Shown here: one piece after another, positions 14,826 to 19,995 of the stretch
Layout of the letters: each line of letters begins with the position of its first letter
Position numbering within the stretch: the stretch's first letter is position 1
DNA from: a virus
Direction: 5' to 3' (one strand)
IMG/VR virus record: IMGVR_UViG_3300024292_000008
Location: 1-34,265 of that record
Length of the DNA stretch: 34,265 bases
Program-made: the position numbers and the translations under genes
The notes under the pieces: model-generated
What the model was told of the DNA's origin: nothing
Databases searched by the model: none
The model's input: only the letters and a program-made list of their open reading frames with translations

Positions 14826-15127
14826 AGACGCATCCTCAGCCACTTGTCACTTTGCTTCATTTCTGACGTTTCCAGACGATCATATAGGCTGGCTTTTGAC
14901 TTGCCTATACCGCCGAACGCATCCTCGGTTGCTCTTACCTGCTTGTCGCCAACCTCAGCTTTACCTACCATCCTACTATGCATCGTTTTGTTTTTTATGC
15001 CTGCCTTGGCGGCAATCTCTCTCAGCGTGTAAAAACAGCCTGTCACTAGGTTTTCGTGGCTTCCAACAAATTTGTACTTTTTTGGCTGCTTACCGCTAGT
15101 CCTGCTGTCGAATCTTCTGTCAGGCAT
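14822..15127 (-). CDS. Hypothetical basic protein with HTH-like helix, 101 aa
   Basis: This basic protein begins MPDRRFDSRTSGKQPKKYKFVG. A central YTLREIAAKAGIKNKTMHSRM (residues 33-53) reads as a helix-turn-helix, and the tail is Lys/Arg-rich. It overlaps both neighbours by a few bases, between the replication-like gene and NinB. DNA binding is likely, perhaps in replication or control of the early operon; no named family is recognised. Confidence 0.65.
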   Translation of the reverse strand: MPDRRFDSRTSGKQPKKYKFVGSHENLVTGCFYTLREIAAKAGIKNKTMHSRMVGKAEVGDKQVRATEDAFGGIGKSKASLYDRLETSEMKQSDKWLRMRL

Positions 15128-15491
15128 TCTTCAGCTCCCCGTCGTAATAGAATCCAAACTTATCAAGATAATACTGCTTCATCGCCAATTGCGCATCTGT
15201 ATTCAGCCAACTGATGTCAGTCATCTGCATGTCTATAGACTTGGCCCTAATGCTTTCGTTCTTGCCAGCCTTCTTAGCCATCGGAGAGCCGCCCTGGTTC
15301 TGCGCCCTAGCTAGCCAAGAGTTAACAAAGCGCTTGATGCCCTGCTTCGTTTTGCGTTTGGTTGGATTCGCGTCGCACCAAGACTCCATTGCCATGAGCT
15401 CTTGGTGAACATTGACGGCAGGATAGGCTCTCTGCCAGGCGATAGTGTCAGCTTCATCTGGCTGCCAGTCTTCTTTAGTATTTAATAGCAT
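15120..15491 (-). CDS. Replication-protein-like (C-terminal domain type), 123 aa
   Basis: The segment WQRAYPAVNVHQELMAMESWCDANPTKRKTKQGIKRFVNSWLARAQNQGG (residues 24-73) is the short helical module usually found at the C-terminus of phage replication initiators and DnaT-like or helicase-loader proteins. Here it stands near the N-terminus of a small protein with an extra tail (WLNTDAQLAMKQYYLDKFGFYYDG). The usual front DNA-binding domain is absent, so it could be a split or shortened initiator. AAGGGGAAAAC precedes the ATG. Helicase-loading is an inference from the module alone. Confidence 0.65.
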   Translation of the reverse strand: MLLNTKEDWQPDEADTIAWQRAYPAVNVHQELMAMESWCDANPTKRKTKQGIKRFVNSWLARAQNQGGSPMAKKAGKNESIRAKSIDMQMTDISWLNTDAQLAMKQYYLDKFGFYYDGELKNA

Positions 15492-15500
15492 GTTTTCCCC

Positions 15501-15992
15501 TTATCCGTGGTTAGCAAATTTGCCGTGAAGCTTTTCCCGCAAATCCTTGATGGCCTGCTCCGCATCTTTTAGATTATTGTGCAGCCCGCCGTAATGCATT
15601 TTAGAATCACAGCGCATCTTAGCTATCCACTTACCCGCAGGCTTATGCCAGCATACGCCCTTCACGCCACTGGTGCTGTTTTTATTGATCGACCTGTTGT
15701 GCTGGTTTTGCCGCGCAGACACAGCACGCAAATTTTCGATCCGGTTATCATGCCGGTCGTTGTTGATGTGGTCCAGGTACTTAGGCATGTACCCGTGGTG
15801 ATATAAAAAAATAAGTCTGTGTTGATAATATGGGACTCTATTTACGCCGCAAATTTTGTATAACCCTTTGCCGCCGCCTATTAGCCTGCCAGACTTTCGG
15901 CCATTCCCTTCGCGCCAGTACAAGTTACCATCGCGGTACTCAAATTTTTCCTTAATTTCCTTTAATAACTGCTTTTCGCTTAGCTCTTTCAT
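15501..15992 (-). CDS. HNH endonuclease with AP2 DNA-binding domain, 163 aa
   Basis: The centre has LDHINNDRHDNRIENLRAV (HNH core), then NQHNRS and SGVKGVCWHKPAGKWIAKM, the AP2-type DNA-binding module that homing endonucleases of this class carry at the C-terminus. I set the start at ATG 15992 (MKELSEKQLL) with GGGGAAG upstream; a longer frame to 16067 lacks a ribosome-binding site. The gene begins inside the end of the small gene at 15952..16107, overlapping by 41 bp, and a TTGACA-type promoter sits just upstream. It is likely a mobile free-standing endonuclease. Confidence 0.9.
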   Translation of the reverse strand: MKELSEKQLLKEIKEKFEYRDGNLYWREGNGRKSGRLIGGGKGLYKICGVNRVPYYQHRLIFLYHHGYMPKYLDHINNDRHDNRIENLRAVSARQNQHNRSINKNSTSGVKGVCWHKPAGKWIAKMRCDSKMHYGGLHNNLKDAEQAIKDLREKLHGKFANHG

Positions 15993-16107
15993 CGCACTTC
16001 CCCGTTGGTTTTGAAACCTTAGTATCTTTGTTTCCGAAAATATTGTCAAAGTTTTTATCAAACTCAACTTTATTAGTCGGCCGCTGTTTACTTCCTTTAC
16101 CGCTCAT
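15952..16107 (-). CDS. Conserved small phage protein (MSGKGSKQRP type), 51 aa
   Basis: A short frame from ATG 16107 to TAA 15952 encodes MSGKGSKQRPTNKVEFDKNF then DNIFG and a basic tail. The MSGKGSxxRP start followed by F-x-x-NFDxIFG is one I know as a very common tiny protein of phages of Gram-negative bacteria, usually in the early region. GGGAGTGAGAG precedes the start. Its last 41 bp overlap the HNH-AP2 gene in another frame. Function unknown; the conservation suggests a real role. Confidence 0.8.
   Translation of the reverse strand: MSGKGSKQRPTNKVEFDKNFDNIFGNKDTKVSKPTGKCDERAKRKAVIKGN
16021..16049 (-). promoter_or_regulatory. Candidate promoter upstream of the HNH-AP2 gene
   Basis: On the minus strand TTGACA (16044..16049) and GATACT (16021..16026) are spaced 17 bp, inside the MSGKGSK gene. 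The -35 is perfect and the -10 matches 4 of 6. The predicted start lies about 20 bp before the HNH ATG, so it may give this endonuclease independent expression. Confidence 0.45.
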
Positions 16108-16181
16108 CTCTCACTCCCATGGCTCGGCAAGCCTCGCCCAGTATTTAATAAATGTTTCTTTATATTTACTTTATTTCTCAT
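16104..16181 (-). CDS. Possible 25-aa basic peptide
   Basis: ATG 16181 opens a 25-codon basic frame (MRNKVNIKKHLLNTGRGLPS plus five) whose TGA overlaps the next start as ATGA. That coupling is typical here, but no ribosome-binding site is seen and the size allows chance. It may be a leader peptide for the small gene that follows. Confidence 0.3.
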   Translation of the reverse strand: MRNKVNIKKHLLNTGRGLPSHGSER

Positions 16182-16528
16182 AATTTGCAAGACGATATAA
16201 CCCTTTCTACTTAGCAAAGTAGATTTTTAAATCTGAGGGCTTGGCGACTCAGTGACTAATTTATGCTCGTATTTAGAATCACGCCATCCTGGCCGTCGTT
16301 ATTTCCTGCTCGGCAGTCAAACCGATTAGGAGGTGCTAATAGAGGGGTCACTCTCGATCATGGGTTATTAATTCCCACGCCACACACCCGAACACTTGAG
16401 AGAAAAAGAAAGGGAGACCTAGTGTACTGTATCGGACAGTATGGTAAACTTGCCTTTCTTGTTCTTCGCACAACAAGTATAAGCCTTTCCCCGGCTTACT
16501 GTAAAGCCCCCGCAATGGGGGTTTTATT
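16182..16528. other. Structured non-coding region between HTH regulator and MSGKGSK gene
   Basis: About 350 bp with no convincing gene on either strand. It holds several inverted repeats: CTACTT/AAGTAG (16207..16222) overlapping AGATTT/AAATCT (16221..16234), ATTAG/CTAAT around a GAGGTG loop near 16330, TACTGT/ACAGTA (16425..16441), CTTGTT/AACAAG (16458..16477), TAAGCC/GGCTTA (16480..16498) and the terminator at 16503. The dense run of stems ending in a T-tract suits a plus-strand small RNA, an origin, or a control region for the HTH protein. Confidence 0.55.
16425..16441. promoter_or_regulatory. Candidate operator palindrome
   Basis: TACTGT-ATCGG-ACAGTA is a perfect 6-bp inverted repeat with a 5-bp spacer. 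On the minus strand it lies between a weak TTTACC -35 and TACACT -10 (spacing 16), the usual place for a repressor operator. It is near the only HTH regulator gene (16529..16732), which may bind it. The spacing differs from a LexA box. Confidence 0.5.
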
Positions 16529-16532
16529 TTAT
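16503..16532 (+). terminator. Intrinsic terminator (plus strand), after a tandem hairpin
   Basis: CCCCC-GCAAT-GGGGG, extended by an A/T stem to nine pairs with one G-T wobble, is followed on the plus strand by TTTTATTTT. A second stem, TAAGCC/GGCTTA, lies just before it (16480..16498). On the minus strand only CTTT follows, so it is weaker there, although it sits directly after the stop of the HTH gene and could serve both strands. Confidence 0.65.
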
Positions 16533-16732
16533 TCTCCTTTTAGCTGGCAAAACTGATCCAGCGTCAAGTCAAATATCTTGCACAATCCCTGCACAGTGTG
16601 CAGCTTCATGTTTTCCTGTTTACGCCACTGAAACACTCTCTGGCGGCTTACGTTCATTAAAGTTGCCAGGCGGCTAGAATTGATGTTGTTTAGCTCCTGG
16701 GCGGTTATTAAGCACTGTCCTGCATTAGTCAT
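16529..16732 (-). CDS. Cro/C1-type HTH regulator, 67 aa
   Basis: A small DNA-binding protein. Residues 18-60 (NSSRLATLMNVSRQRVFQWRKQENMKLHTVQGLCKIFDLTLDQF) form a helix-turn-helix of the Cro/C1 (XRE) class. No dimerisation or cleavage domain follows, so it resembles Cro more than CI. CAGGAAT lies before the ATG. It stands between the recombination genes and the structured region containing a palindrome at 16425..16441, its likely target. It is the only clear transcription regulator in the window; without an integrase, lysogeny is not indicated. Confidence 0.8.
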   Translation of the reverse strand: MTNAGQCLITAQELNNINSSRLATLMNVSRQRVFQWRKQENMKLHTVQGLCKIFDLTLDQFCQLKGE

Positions 16733-16803
16733 AATCAGTATTCCTGTGTTATCCTTGGGACGTAGGGCTGTTCCCCCGGTCCTGCATTCTCCTATGGTAG
16801 TTT

Positions 16804-16841
16804 GCCCCCTGAAAGCACTTGTGCCGTAAGGGGGCTTTTTT
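16804..16841 (+). terminator. Intrinsic terminator pointing plus, next to the SSB-like gene
   Basis: GCCCCC (16804..16809) pairs with GGGGGC (16830..16835), with an inner GCAC/GTGC stem, and TTTTTT follows at 16836..16841 on the plus strand. All genes here are minus-strand, so it would stop antisense transcripts before they enter the recombination operon. On the minus strand it is an A-rich-flanked hairpin three bases after the SSB-like stop. Confidence 0.65.
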
Positions 16842-16843
16842 AC

Positions 16844-17140
16844 CTAGAACGGGATGTCTTCATCGAGCTGTTCAATGCTCATATCGGCCTGCTTTGCAGG
16901 TGCTGCTGCCTGGCCGTCAGTGTAAATCACCTTCACATTACCCAAGATTGGCGTCTGAACCTTAGCGTCGCGCTCTTCTTTGGTGACCGATTGAGATATA
17001 AATCCATTGTTCTCGTACTGGTCTTGCTGATCGGTATCCACAAAGGTAGTCAGGTCCAGGTACGTGCCCTTGGCGCCCTTGTACAGTCGTGACTTGTCGA
17101 TCTTGGTAACATCGATTCGTACAGATAATCCTACTTTCAT
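16844..17140 (-). CDS. SSB-like single-stranded DNA-binding protein, 98 aa
   Basis: The protein begins MKVGLSVRIDVTKIDKSRLYKGAKGTYLDLTTFVD, a beta-rich OB-fold-like pattern with conserved KGTYLDLTTF, continues through TKEERDAKVQTPILGNVKVIY and ends EQLDEDIPF. The acidic DEDIPF tip (93-98) is the same kind of tail SSB proteins use to bind partners. The type is common beside ERF and YqaJ in marine phages. It overlaps YqaJ by 4 bp. It likely coats ssDNA during annealing and replication; full SSB homology should be confirmed by structure. Confidence 0.72.
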   Translation of the reverse strand: MKVGLSVRIDVTKIDKSRLYKGAKGTYLDLTTFVDTDQQDQYENNGFISQSVTKEERDAKVQTPILGNVKVIYTDGQAAAPAKQADMSIEQLDEDIPF

Positions 17141-17736
17141 TTTAACTTCTCCACTTGGTTTAAAATTTCCGCCACGGCCTTATCGACCTCGGCAGACAGT
17201 TTTGCGATATAGTCATCATCGCGTTCTACACGCACTAGAACGTGCGGCATTTCAGGATGGTAGGCAAAAAAGTCCCACCAATCACGTTTAGTTATCCACA
17301 TACAGCCTTGGATTTGCTGCCAGTATTTCTTAACACCAACCTGCGGGTCTCTGAGATAGCTGACCATCGTTTTAGGGGCAGGCGCTTTTATTTCTAAGCC
17401 GCCCTCTTCTTTGATCAAACCGTCAGGCGAGCAGCCAAACTCCCAGCTAGTGTCGAGAATAAAGCCAGTCTCGATTACATCATTGCCAGAAATGAATTCG
17501 TAGGACTCCCTAGCCTCTGGCTCAATCTCATTGCCGCGCAGCATCCACTCAGTAACATGGAAGGGCTCAGAGTGCCCTGTAAGGCGTTCTGCGATCAATT
17601 CATTGATGTACCCATCAGCAGAGGTGCTAGGCTTCCCAGTCTGAGTAATTAGCTTGGAAAACATGCTAGCGGATGGCTTGCCCAGTCTTGCAGCAAGCCA
17701 CTCTGGTGAACCCTGCTCATGGTCCAGGATGATCAC
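17137..17736 (-). CDS. YqaJ-type recombination exonuclease, 199 aa
   Basis: This is a lambda-exonuclease/YqaJ-family 5'-3' nuclease, which chews double-stranded ends so that ERF can anneal the exposed strands. Motifs seen are QGSPEWLAARLGKPSASMFSK (8-28), RGNEIEPEAR (67-76), CSPDGL with D105 (102-107) and GLEIKAP with E115 and K117 (113-119), the PD-(D/E)xK catalytic set, then QIQGCMWITKRDWWDF. Length is typical. It overlaps both ERF and the SSB-like gene by 4 bp, so the three form a coupled recombination cassette. Confidence 0.94.
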   Translation of the reverse strand: MIILDHEQGSPEWLAARLGKPSASMFSKLITQTGKPSTSADGYINELIAERLTGHSEPFHVTEWMLRGNEIEPEARESYEFISGNDVIETGFILDTSWEFGCSPDGLIKEEGGLEIKAPAPKTMVSYLRDPQVGVKKYWQQIQGCMWITKRDWWDFFAYHPEMPHVLVRVERDDDYIAKLSAEVDKAVAEILNQVEKLK

Positions 17737-18296
17737 TTCTTAGCCTCTAGCGCGGCAACAGCGCGGTCATAGTGCATAGCCAGTATCTGATCAACAGAGC
17801 GAACCTTCAGCCACTTGCAAAACTTCTCGCTGTCGGCACCAGTCTCATCAAGTAATTTCTTGATGGCTATGATCTGATCGTCAGACACAACCTTCTTGTC
17901 ATCACCGCGCAGCATTGCCGATTCTGCATCATCGTCTGCAGTTGGGATGCCAGCGATAGACTGCAGGGCGTACCGTCTTGCGTAGGTGATAGCTGAACCT
18001 GAAGCCTGGGGGTCTTTCTTAACAGTTGGCAGGGTGTATTCCATCTCTAGCCACTGACCTGATATGTGCATCAGGCGCGTAGATACGCCAACACCGTTTT
18101 CATTGCTTACCGGGAACTGGGTATAGCTTAGGCCGTTATCAGCAAAGGGCTGCTTGATCGCTTTAATGACCGACGTTAGATCGGCATAGCTAGACTTAAA
18201 GAAAGGGTTGGCGCTATCCTTAACAGCACCCCCCATCTGAGATTGTGCAGCACATAGTGCGCTGGCTAACTCGTTAATTGATTCACTTGATTTCAT
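17733..18296 (-). CDS. erf: ERF-family single-strand annealing protein, 187 aa
   Basis: The N-terminal 130 residues carry the ERF signature: ALCAAQSQMGGAVKDSANPFFKSSYADLTSVIKAI, FADNGLSYTQFPV, GVGVSTRLMHISGQW and GSAITYARRYALQSIAG. ERF proteins anneal homologous single strands, circularising genomes and repairing them. The C-terminal 50 residues (DDQIIAIKKLLDETGADSEKFCKWLKV) are a small helical domain found in many versions. A strong GTAGGAGGTCAAC ribosome-binding site precedes the ATG. It is coupled to YqaJ downstream. Confidence 0.95.
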   Translation of the reverse strand: MKSSESINELASALCAAQSQMGGAVKDSANPFFKSSYADLTSVIKAIKQPFADNGLSYTQFPVSNENGVGVSTRLMHISGQWLEMEYTLPTVKKDPQASGSAITYARRYALQSIAGIPTADDDAESAMLRGDDKKVVSDDQIIAIKKLLDETGADSEKFCKWLKVRSVDQILAMHYDRAVAALEAKK

Positions 18297-18438
18297 GTTG
18301 ACCTCCTACAGCCTGTTCTTTTGCGTACCGCTCACCATAACCAACATAATAAGCCTCTGATTGCCCTTCCAGGGCCTGATAACCTACAACGCAGTCGTAC
18401 TCACCGCGCTCCAGATCGTTTAAATCGTTTATTCCCAT
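18283..18438 (-). CDS. Small hypothetical protein upstream of ERF, 51 aa
   Basis: ATG 18438 follows TAGGAGGCAATT, an excellent ribosome-binding site. The frame encodes 51 residues beginning MGINDLNDLERGEYDCVVGY and continuing QALEGQSEAYYVGYGERYAK, a Tyr/Glu-rich protein with no known domain. Its last 14 bp overlap the start of ERF, so translation of ERF is probably coupled to it. Function unknown. Confidence 0.75.
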   Translation of the reverse strand: MGINDLNDLERGEYDCVVGYQALEGQSEAYYVGYGERYAKEQAVGGQHEIK

Positions 18439-18458
18439 AATTGCCTCCTACAGCAAAT

Positions 18459-18472
18459 GCCCCCGAAGGGGC
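18459..18472 (-). other. GC hairpin with TTCG tetraloop
   Basis: On the minus strand GCCCC-TTCG-GGGGC is a very stable UUCG-capped stem about 8 bp after the stop of the 58-aa gene and 20 bp before the next start. ATTT follows rather than a T-run. It may protect the first gene's mRNA or partly terminate. The tetraloop orientation shows it acts on the minus-strand RNA. Confidence 0.65.
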
Positions 18473-18479
18473 GATTTAT

Positions 18480-18656
18480 TTAGATTGATTTGATAGCTGT
18501 TAGTGGTAGTGCAAATTCGCCTCCAGAAGTTTGCGCGTAGTTTGCTGGATTTACACTTTTAACCTGCGCGTAATCCTGACCATCTATGCTTCTAAATCCT
18601 AAAACTACAAAAGTACCTGCCTTGATGCCTTTAACGATTTGATTAACTTGATACAT
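18480..18656 (-). CDS. First early-operon protein, 58 aa
   Basis: ATG 18656 opens a 58-residue frame, MYQVNQIVKGIKAGTFVVLG, then FRSIDGQDYAQVKSVNPANY and a beta-rich tail ending LTAIKSI. The alternating hydrophobic pattern suggests a small beta-barrel (SH3-like) fold. AAGGTAAC lies before the start and a consensus-like promoter about 35 bp further up. As the first gene of the early unit it is expected to be abundant. I do not recognise the family. Confidence 0.72.
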   Translation of the reverse strand: MYQVNQIVKGIKAGTFVVLGFRSIDGQDYAQVKSVNPANYAQTSGGEFALPLTAIKSI

Positions 18657-18689
18657 AATTTGTTACCTTGTTTTATTGAGTGAGGTGCT

Positions 18690-18737
18690 ATTGTAAAGCT
18701 TTACGACTACTCCGTCAACACTTTCAGTAACAAACAG
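18690..18737 (-). promoter_or_regulatory. Main early promoter with conserved upstream block
   Basis: On the minus strand TTGACG (18713..18718) and TACAAT (18690..18695) are spaced exactly 17 bp. Upstream, CTGTTTGTTACTGAAA ends at 18737, 19 bp past the -35 edge, just like the promoter at 11801..11829. The leader CACCTCACTCAATAAAACAA also matches that promoter's leader. It lies right after the late terminator and feeds the recombination operon. Confidence 0.88.
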
Positions 18738-18739
18738 GC

Positions 18740-18766
18740 AAAAAAAAGCCCCGCACTAGGCAGGGC
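18740..18766 (-). terminator. Strong intrinsic terminator after endolysin
   Basis: On the minus strand a 7-bp stem (GCCCTGC with G-CGGGGC, one T-G wobble, 5-nt loop CTAGT) at 18748..18766 is followed by eight Ts (18740..18747). It lies about 18 bp after the endolysin stop and separates the late unit from the early promoter. Confidence 0.9.
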
Positions 18767-18783
18767 ATGTTCTATGTGGAGCC

Positions 18784-19128
18784 TCAGTATGACCAGACGA
18801 CAGGCATTGAGTCCCTTATGTCTACATGGATAAACGTCTTGGCGACCCCTATGCCATTAAACCCCATCTCCTGGGCGTGCTTAATGATCTGGTATGCCTC
18901 GTTGCCATTGTTGATCTTAATGTCTGCGGCAATTCCGCGTGCGTGGGTGCCTGGCTTGGCCTTCGCTTTTTCAATGCTGTGGCCTTCTGGATCGCGGTAG
19001 CCACTAGTAATGATAAACGGGAACCCGCAAGCATGGCGCAGAGAGTCAAGAGCCCAAAGAAATTCCTCGGACATCTCGTTGTTGCCGGTCTCCTGGCAAT
19101 CAAAGTCTGACAGCTTAAAATAGCGCAT
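18784..19128 (-). CDS. M15A peptidase endolysin, 114 aa
   Basis: This is a zinc peptidase that cuts the peptide cross-links of the cell wall at lysis. Motifs are YFKLSDFDCQETG (3-15), FIITSGYRDPEGH (38-50), GTHARGIAADIKI (60-72) and FIHVDIR (99-105). The likely zinc ligands are H62, D69 and H101. Residues and length (about 115) match the PF08291 Peptidase_M15_3 group found in many phage lysins. No signal peptide is present, so a holin is needed for export; a holin-like gene is at 33165..33545. A strong terminator follows directly. Confidence 0.92.
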   Translation of the reverse strand: MRYFKLSDFDCQETGNNEMSEEFLWALDSLRHACGFPFIITSGYRDPEGHSIEKAKAKPGTHARGIAADIKINNGNEAYQIIKHAQEMGFNGIGVAKTFIHVDIRDSMPVVWSY

Positions 19129-19412
19129 CAGTATGTTCCCTTCCAGACCCTAAACTTATCAAAGTCGCCAGACAGCATCTTGCGCTTAATAACGTCTTTT
19201 TTGGCCTCGTTATCATCCCAGGATAGCCCAGCTTCCTTCATCCACTCTGCAACAATGTGCATAGGTATGGTGCCTACCAGGCGGCTCTCACCAGTCTGGC
19301 CTACACCCGCCTCACGCAGCATTCTAGCCTTTTCAATATGGACATCGTTGTCATACGTCTTCTGTACGATGATCCCGGAGTCGGTAGCTTTTACAGATTC
19401 CTTGAGTAACAT
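19128..19412 (-). CDS. Conserved hypothetical phage protein, 94 aa
   Basis: This protein starts MLLKESVKATDSGIIVQKTY and carries LVGTIPMHIVAEWMKEAGLSWDD and KRKMLSGDFDKFRVWKGTY, a pattern I know from small proteins near the capsid genes of marine phages. Its ATG overlaps the preceding stop as TAATG. It is basic and helical with no known catalytic site. A minor capsid or DNA-associated function would fit its place between the lysine-rich proteins and the endolysin. Confidence 0.8.
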   Translation of the reverse strand: MLLKESVKATDSGIIVQKTYDNDVHIEKARMLREAGVGQTGESRLVGTIPMHIVAEWMKEAGLSWDDNEAKKDVIKRKMLSGDFDKFRVWKGTY

Positions 19413-19531
19413 TACTTCTTGCCTCTCTTCTTAGCTGGCGCTTTCTTCTTTTTAGCGGCTGACTTAGCTTTCGCTGCAGCGGCCATACCTGACTTTGTGT
19501 ATGCGTACTTCTTACCGTTGACCATTGGCAT
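19412..19531 (-). CDS. Small lysine/alanine-rich protein, 39 aa
   Basis: ATG 19531 to TAA 19412 encodes MPMVNGKKYAYTKSGMAAAA followed by a run of Lys and Ala ending KKRGKK. The YAYTKxGMAAA opening is known from short proteins just downstream of capsid genes in marine phages. It overlaps the next gene as TAATG. Extreme basicity suggests it binds DNA, perhaps inside the capsid; this is not proven. Confidence 0.75.
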   Translation of the reverse strand: MPMVNGKKYAYTKSGMAAAAKAKSAAKKKKAPAKKRGKK

Positions 19532-19533
19532 AT

Positions 19534-19689
19534 CTATTTCCTCTTTGCAGTTTTAGCGGCCTTCTTAAAAGCCTTGGCTGTTGGCGCACCCTTTGTACCG
19601 GGCTTGCGCATCTTCTCTACCTTCTTGCCGGCAGCCTTCTGTTTCTTTATGCGAGCTCGCTTCTTATGAATGTTGGCGTATAAACTCAT
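19534..19689 (-). CDS. Small basic protein (MSLYANIHKKR type), 51 aa
   Basis: ATG 19689 to TAG 19534 encodes MSLYANIHKKRARIKKQKAA then KMRKPGTKGAPTAKAFKKAA, 51 very basic residues. MSLYANI plus EKMRKPGTKGAPT is a recognisable conserved string in tiny marine-phage proteins. The gene is closely packed between two other basic proteins (2 bp gaps or less). Together they may condense or charge-balance DNA in the head, or be minor virion proteins. Confidence 0.8.
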   Translation of the reverse strand: MSLYANIHKKRARIKKQKAAGKKVEKMRKPGTKGAPTAKAFKKAAKTAKRK

Positions 19690-19690
19690 A

Positions 19691-19945
19691 TCACTTCCTC
19701 GACTTAGCCCCAGAGCACTTCCATCTCTTGCGGCTTAAATTATTGGGGGTGTTGGGGTCGTTCTGCTTAGATTTGGGCAGACCCTTTTTGATGCCTAATG
19801 ACCTGGCGCAATAACTATCACCCTTGCTAGTTCCAGGCTTTACCCTAGCGCCGCCTGACTTAGCCTTACCTGCCTGGCCATAGGATACCTTCTTGCCAGA
19901 TGCGGTTACTTTTACCTTCGCTTTGCCTTTTGCTGGCTTTGCCAT
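19691..19945 (-). CDS. DUF6321-like basic protein, 84 aa
   Basis: I set the start at ATG 19945 (MAKPAKGKAKVKVTASGKK) with GGAG upstream; a TTG four codons earlier is less likely. The sequence KVSYGQAGKAKSGGARVKPGTSKGDSYCARSLGIKKGL then QNDPNTPNNLSRKRWKCSG is the DUF6321 signature, to my recollection. It is highly basic with three cysteines. It follows the capsid gene across an intrinsic terminator, so it is made at lower level than capsid. Function unknown. Confidence 0.85.
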   Translation of the reverse strand: MAKPAKGKAKVKVTASGKKVSYGQAGKAKSGGARVKPGTSKGDSYCARSLGIKKGLPKSKQNDPNTPNNLSRKRWKCSGAKSRK

Positions 19946-19955
19946 AAAAATCTCC

Positions 19956-19978
19956 AAAAAAAGGGGGCCGGAGCCCCC
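19956..19978 (-). terminator. Intrinsic terminator after the capsid gene
   Basis: On the minus strand GGGGGC-TCCG-GCCCCC is followed by seven Ts (19956..19962). The stem is perfect. It lies 18 bp after the capsid stop and ahead of the DUF6321-like gene, so it likely sets a capsid-rich transcript with partial read-through. Confidence 0.9.
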
Positions 19979-19995
19979 CTTCTGTACTACATCGA

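Noticed and set aside
16300-16400. tRNA-like text (GGGTTATTAATTCCC with a following CCA)
   Set aside because: The apparent T-arm has a nine-base loop, and no acceptor or anticodon stem can be paired on either strand.
16425-16441. LexA (SOS) box
   Set aside because: The half-sites resemble CTGT/ACAG but are separated by 5 bp instead of 8, so it is not a standard LexA site.
16263-16556. 97-codon plus-strand frame
   Set aside because: It has no ribosome-binding site, runs through several hairpins and a terminator, and its product does not look like a protein family.
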